A stretch of 38,858 nt of DNA, from assembly GCA_900751755.1 (NCBI GenBank), contig CAADSP010000070.1, forward strand, positions 1 to 38,858, written 5' to 3'. Below are positions 35,813 through 38,858 of this stretch, piece by piece. This stretch comes from an uncultured Collinsella sp. (lineage in GTDB: Bacteria > Actinomycetota > Coriobacteriia > Coriobacteriales > Coriobacteriaceae). Position numbers and translations under genes: made by a program. The notes below the pieces were generated by a model, which saw nothing but the letters and a program-made list of their open reading frames with translations, did no database searches and had not been told where the DNA came from. Position 1 is the stretch's first letter. Every line of letters starts with the position of its first letter.

Positions 35813-36409
35813 CTAAATCGTGCGACGGGCCTCGATGGCGCGCCCAAGCGTAAGCTCGTCGGCATACTCCAGGTCGCCGCCCACGGGGAGGCCGCTTGCC
35901 AGACGCGACACCTCGACGCCCAACGGCTTGATGGTACGGGCCAGGTAGCTCGCCGTGGTCTCGCCCTCAATATTGGGGTTGGTGGCGATGATGACCTCAT
36001 GGATGTCCTCGCGGCCCAGACGCGCCAGCAGCTCGCGGATGTGCAACTGCTCGGGACCAATCTTGTCCATGGGACTGATCACGCCGCCCAATACGTGGTA
36101 GAGGCCGTGGTAGCTGCCCGTGCGCTCGATTGCCTGGACGTCGCGCGGCTCGCCCACCACGCAAATGCGAGTGGTATCGCGCATCGGGTCCTGGCAGATG
36201 GAGCACTCATCGGCCGTGGCGTAGTTAAAGCAACGACTGCAAAAGTGGACCTCCTGCTTGACCTCCAGGATGGCCTCGGCCAGGCGGCGGGCCTCCTCGG
36301 CATCGGCCTCGAGCAGGTAATAGGCGATGCGCTGGGCCGACTTGGGACCAATGCCCGGCAGACGGCCCAGCTCATCGAGCAGTTTTTGCAGACTGTGATT
36401 CGCACTCAT
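35813..36409 (-). CDS. recR: Recombination protein RecR
   Basis: RecFOR-pathway protein that loads RecA at gaps. The product is 198 residues, typical. It has the N-terminal helix-hairpin-helix LGRLPGIGPKSAQRIAYYLL. A zinc finger follows with CSRC and CSIC in FCSRCFNYATADECSIC (residues 57-73). The Toprim domain is next (RICVVGEPRDVQAIERTGSY and HEVIIATNPNIEGETTASYL), and the C-terminal walker-like VSRLASGLPVGGDLEYADEL closes it. It starts 13 nt after ybaB. The ribosome binding site is weak (AAGAC), consistent with coupled translation. The order dnaX, ybaB, recR is conserved across bacteria. Confidence 0.97.
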   Translation of the reverse strand: MSANHSLQKLLDELGRLPGIGPKSAQRIAYYLLEADAEEARRLAEAILEVKQEVHFCSRCFNYATADECSICQDPMRDTTRICVVGEPRDVQAIERTGSYHGLYHVLGGVISPMDKIGPEQLHIRELLARLGREDIHEVIIATNPNIEGETTASYLARTIKPLGVEVSRLASGLPVGGDLEYADELTLGRAIEARRTI

Positions 36410-36422
36410 ATATATGCGTGTC

Positions 36423-36743
36423 TTAGAACGGCATGCCCGGGATGTTGAGGCCGCCGGTGATGGCGCCCATCTGCTTGTTGGCGAGCTCGTTGACGCCGCG
36501 GACGGCCTCGTTGACGGCAGCCATGATCATGTCCTGCAGCATATCGACGTCCTCGGGATCGAGGGCATCGGGATCGATGGCGAGGTTGACGAGCTCCATC
36601 TCGCCGTTAACGGTCACCTTGACCATGCCGCCGCCGGCAGAGGCGTCGACGGTCTGGGACTTGAGATTCTCCTGCGCGGCGGCAAGCTGCTCCTGCATCT
36701 TGCGAGCCTGCTTCATCATCTGCTGCATGTTCATACCGGCCAT
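36423..36743 (-). CDS. ybaB: YbaB/EbfC nucleoid-associated protein
   Basis: Small DNA-binding protein of 106 residues in the YbaB/EbfC family, which forms a tweezer-like dimer. It has the coiled N terminus MNMQQMMKQARKMQEQLAAA and core GGMVKVTVNGEMELVNLAID with DPEDVDMLQDMIMAAVNEAV. A glycine-rich end (ITGGLNIPGMPF) follows. AAGGAG lies upstream of the ATG. It is followed directly by recR. Normally it follows dnaX, but here about 830 bp with a plus-strand gene separate them. Confidence 0.95.
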   Translation of the reverse strand: MAGMNMQQMMKQARKMQEQLAAAQENLKSQTVDASAGGGMVKVTVNGEMELVNLAIDPDALDPEDVDMLQDMIMAAVNEAVRGVNELANKQMGAITGGLNIPGMPF

Positions 36744-36904
36744 GATGGCTCCTTTACGTGCGGCCGCGCGACAAGCTGCAAGGGCAGCCGGAGCACGGCG
36801 GGACTTTCAAACTCAAAAATCGTACCACGGCGCGGGGCAAGCAAGCGGGGCGGACACACTACCTCAGTCGATATACATGTCCTGGAGCGTGATGCGCCCC
36901 CAAG
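36744..36904. other. Upstream region of ybaB
   Basis: No convincing gene. On the minus strand it reads as a leader without a clear promoter. A frame over 36731-36952 shows no homology I can recognise and is taken as non-coding. Confidence 0.4.
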
Positions 36905-36939
36905 ATTATGCAAGGTCGAATTATGCAAGGTTGCATAAT
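36905..36939. promoter_or_regulatory. ATTATGCAAGG direct and inverted repeats
   Basis: ATTATGCAAGGT occurs at 36905-36916 and 36920-36931. The second copy overlaps an inverted TTGCATAAT (36931-36939), so 36920-36939 is a 9+2+9 palindrome. Related words appear before the second LytS gene (21809-21823) and near 27473 (GGATTATGCAAAC). A helix-turn-helix operator is the simplest reading. Confidence 0.5.
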
Positions 36940-36969
36940 ATCGCACACTCAATCTAGTAGAGCCGAATC

Positions 36970-37032
36970 CGGCATTTCATGTGCGCCACTAAATAGCTAA
37001 ATGCCGAACCGCTGCTCGAGGCGGCGCACATG
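36970..37032. other. Interleaved inverted repeats (pseudoknot-like)
   Basis: CGGCATTT (36970-36977) pairs with AAATGCCG (36999-37006), and CATGTGCGCC (36978-36987) pairs with GGCGCACATG (37023-37032). The order A, B, A', B' is that of an H-type pseudoknot or of two mutually exclusive hairpins. Both helices are perfect (8 and 10 bp). No nucleotide separates A from B, which would strain a classic pseudoknot. Confidence 0.6.
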
Positions 37033-37041
37033 GCGGCAGGG

Positions 37042-37047
37042 TATAAT
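37042..37047 (+). promoter_or_regulatory. -10 box of the plus-strand membrane gene
   Basis: A perfect TATAAT lies 35 bp before the ATG at 37082. The -35 position has no good match. Confidence 0.6.
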
Positions 37048-37081
37048 TTGATTGTCATAGATAGCAATTTGGAGGTGCCCC

Positions 37082-37555
37082 ATGAATGCCCCCGACGCGC
37101 TCCAAAACATCCGCTCAAAACACCCCGTTGCATATGTGATTCTCTATCTCTTTGTCGGCTGGGCATTGCTGGTTGTCATCACCCATGCTATAGCCTTTGG
37201 AGCAGAACTGCTGATAGCCAGCTCGGACCAGCCCGTCGTCAAATGGGAAGCGACCGATGAGTGCACCGACGGAACTCGAACCATTTACTACAACAGCCCG
37301 TCCCTCTACCAAGAGTTCAAGGTCAAGATAAAGGACTCCAAGATTGTCGATGCCGAACCAGGCGCTTTCGTGACAATCGGAGCAACCCTCAACGCCGAGC
37401 AAGTCGAGTACACGGACAGCCATGCGACGTATCGTATCGACCTCAGCATCCTAGGGCGACCGTCACGCACCTGTCTGCTCGAATGCGATATACGCGGCAC
37501 CACACTACACATGTCCGAAATACAGATGCGCCCGGACAAAGAGATCTCTTCTTGA
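37082..37555 (+). CDS. Small membrane-anchored protein, unknown
   Basis: Not recognised. The 157-residue product starts MNAPDALQNIRSKHPVAYVI after GGAGGTGCCCC. One transmembrane helix (about 16-40, AYVILYLFVGWALLVVITHA) is followed by an extracytoplasmic or cytoplasmic domain of about 115 residues with beta-rich character (KWEATDECTDGTRTIYYNSP, VTIGATLNAEQVEYTDSHAT, LSILGRPSRTCLLECDIRG). Three cysteines lie in the domain. It is convergent with dnaX: 21 bp separate the two stop codons, and no terminator is seen between them. It splits the usual dnaX-ybaB unit and has a perfect -10 box upstream, so it is probably a transcribed later insertion. A signal anchor with a folded domain is all that can be said. 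Confidence 0.72.
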   Translation: MNAPDALQNIRSKHPVAYVILYLFVGWALLVVITHAIAFGAELLIASSDQPVVKWEATDECTDGTRTIYYNSPSLYQEFKVKIKDSKIVDAEPGAFVTIGATLNAEQVEYTDSHATYRIDLSILGRPSRTCLLECDIRGTTLHMSEIQMRPDKEISS

Positions 37556-37576
37556 GCAGTATACCCGCCCGTACAG

Positions 37577-38858
37577 CTACTCCACCGGCTTGAAGATGGT
37601 GGACTGGCCGAAGACGCTGCGGATGAGGGCTTTGGCCTCGTCCTCGGTCTGCGGGATGCTCGGGGCTGCACCCTGATGGCCGAAGGGGCTGCCCGCACCG
37701 GGGTTGGACTCCCAGGGAGCTGCAGGAGCGCCCTCCTCTTTGGGGGCAGTTGCAGCGGACTTGGGCGCGGACGCCGCACCCGGCACGTCGAACGGAGGCA
37801 GATCGTCCCCGCTCGCATCGACAGCGAAGCCGCCAACCATAGCGTCGTCGTAGGGCACCTGCTCGGATTCCCACGGCGCGGACTGCGCGACAGGCTGAGC
37901 CTTGGGGGCAGCCGAGCGCTCGGGCGCACGAGGTGCGGGCTCGGTCGGGAGCTTACCCGTGGCAGGAGCGCCGGCGGGGTTGTCGGAGCGTAGCCAGGGG
38001 GCTTTGCCCAGGTCAGACGACTTGGGCGCGGGCGAGACGGGCTTGGGCGCGGGTGTCGGAGCAGCCGGTTTGGGCGCCGCGGGCTTAGGCGCCGACGGGG
38101 TCGATGCCGCTACCGGCGCCGTTTGCTGCTGCGGCGCGCTGGCGCTCGAGGATACAGGGGCCGCCGAGGACACGGGTTGCGGGTCCGCAGATGCCGCAGC
38201 CCGTGCAGATAGAGAATGCTCCTCATGTTGAGGAGCCGGCGTGCCACCCCCATCCAGGACATAGTCGACGGTACGACGACCGAAGACCGCGCAGACCGTC
38301 GGCAGGACCACCGACTGCGTATCGGCGCGACCGAGCATCTTAATGGCAAAAGTCGAACCCGCGGGGAACGAGACCGTGAGCTTGGAGCCGTCGTCGGCCG
38401 TGGCGCGGGCGTTGAGCAAAAGCCCTGCGTAGGAAGCCTGACGCGCCTTGACACGCTCGACAACCTCGGCCCATTTGCGCTGCAGCTCTCCGGCATCCTC
38501 GACCGCGGGCGTCTCGGCAGCACCGGCGGCGGCAACCTGGGCGGCATTGTTGGACTGGGGCTTAGGTGCCGGAGCGGTGACAGGCGCGGGGGCCGCAACG
38601 GGCTGAGACGTCGGAGCCGGCGCAGGCTGAGGTGCAGGCGCTGCAGACTTGGAAGCTGACACGGACGCAGAACGGGGAGCAGGCTGGGCAGTCGGAACAG
38701 CAGCGCCGCGGTCCCAAGGCATGCCACCCTGATGCGCGGACGTAGCAGCGGGGGCAGCGGATGCCGCCGGAGCGGCAGCACGGGCGCCCGAAATGAGCGT
38801 CGGCTGCTGGGCAGCAGCGGGTACGGATACTGCAGGCGCGGCGGCCTGAGCAGCAGCC
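37577..38858 (-). CDS. dnaX: DNA polymerase III subunit gamma/tau, 3' part
   Basis: The frame is open to the right edge of the window, so the N-terminal AAA+ part is missing. About 427 C-terminal residues are visible. Most are Pro/Ala-rich linkers (SKSAAPAPQPAPAPTSQPVA and similar). A folded domain lies near the middle (ELQRKWAEVVERVKARQASYAGLL, LTVSFPAGSTFAIKML, VLPTVCAVFGRRTVDYVLDG), as in the C-terminal domain of tau-type subunits that contact the polymerase. The very end is acidic to amphipathic (DEAKALIRSVFGQSTIF). Location upstream of ybaB and recR supports the call. Without the ATPase region the assignment rests on the C-terminal domain and gene order. Confidence 0.85.
   Translation of the reverse strand, partial: AAAQAAAPAVSVPAAAQQPTLISGARAAAPAASAAPAATSAHQGGMPWDRGAAVPTAQPAPRSASVSASKSAAPAPQPAPAPTSQPVAAPAPVTAPAPKPQSNNAAQVAAAGAAETPAVEDAGELQRKWAEVVERVKARQASYAGLLLNARATADDGSKLTVSFPAGSTFAIKMLGRADTQSVVLPTVCAVFGRRTVDYVLDGGGTPAPQHEEHSLSARAAASADPQPVSSAAPVSSSASAPQQQTAPVAASTPSAPKPAAPKPAAPTPAPKPVSPAPKSSDLGKAPWLRSDNPAGAPATGKLPTEPAPRAPERSAAPKAQPVAQSAPWESEQVPYDDAMVGGFAVDASGDDLPPFDVPGAASAPKSAATAPKEEGAPAAPWESNPGAGSPFGHQGAAPSIPQTEDEAKALIRSVFGQSTIFKPVE

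Noticed and set aside
36731..36952. Small minus-strand frame upstream of ybaB
   Set aside because: It spans the ATTATGCAAGG repeats and overlaps the ybaB start; no conserved features.

Overview
The window is GC-rich bacterial chromosome. Almost every gene lies on the minus strand; only a C39-type peptidase and one small membrane protein are on the plus strand. The gene set (single-polypeptide pyruvate:ferredoxin oxidoreductase, rubrerythrin, carbamate kinase, UMF1-type MFS protein, twin LytS/LytTR pairs, clusterless MutY-like glycosylase) and many GC-rich intergenic palindromes fit an anaerobic gut actinobacterium of the class Coriobacteriia, probably Collinsella or a close relative. That placement comes from family knowledge and recall, not from a search. 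No phage, plasmid, CRISPR array or intact insertion sequence is visible.

Layout. 1-4857: 5' end of a PAP2-like membrane protein, mfd and nth. 4921-10639: ABC exporter, rmuC, two unrecognised membrane proteins and rubrerythrin. 10754-13479: MutY-like glycosylase behind an Rrf2 regulator, tRNA-Asp, and a YfcE-type phosphoesterase. 13574-16890: an operon transcribed glycosyltransferase, LytS-like kinase, LytTR regulator. 17062-21746: MFS protein, zinc-dependent phospholipase C-like protein, and a second LytS/LytTR pair paralogous to the first. 21865-24725: amino-acid permease and amidohydrolase. 25080-27232: membrane-anchored C39-like peptidase (plus strand) and carbamate kinase. 27888-31427: pyruvate:ferredoxin oxidoreductase. 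31879-35567: an overlapping operon of exported protein, membrane Ser/Thr kinase and FHA protein. 35813-38858: recR, ybaB and the 3' part of dnaX, interrupted by an opposite-strand membrane-protein gene.

Functions. DNA repair and replication functions recur (mfd, nth, mutY-like, rmuC, recR, dnaX). Anaerobic energy metabolism and redox defence are represented by the pyruvate oxidoreductase, carbamate kinase and rubrerythrin. Envelope sensing is represented by two LytS/LytTR systems, a kinase/FHA module and a glycosyltransferase.

The most unusual content lies between genes. Two copies of a roughly 165-bp element share an identical 26-nt loop core and near-identical flanks, yet have different, internally perfectly paired stem arms; each follows a stop codon and ends in an intrinsic terminator. 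Other long inverted repeats follow mfd, the pyruvate oxidoreductase and the phospholipase-like gene. Several terminator-like hairpins sit 15-30 nt before start codons (mfd, glycosyltransferase, kinase operon), which would fit leader attenuation. A short palindromic repeat array lies between the peptidase and carbamate kinase genes.
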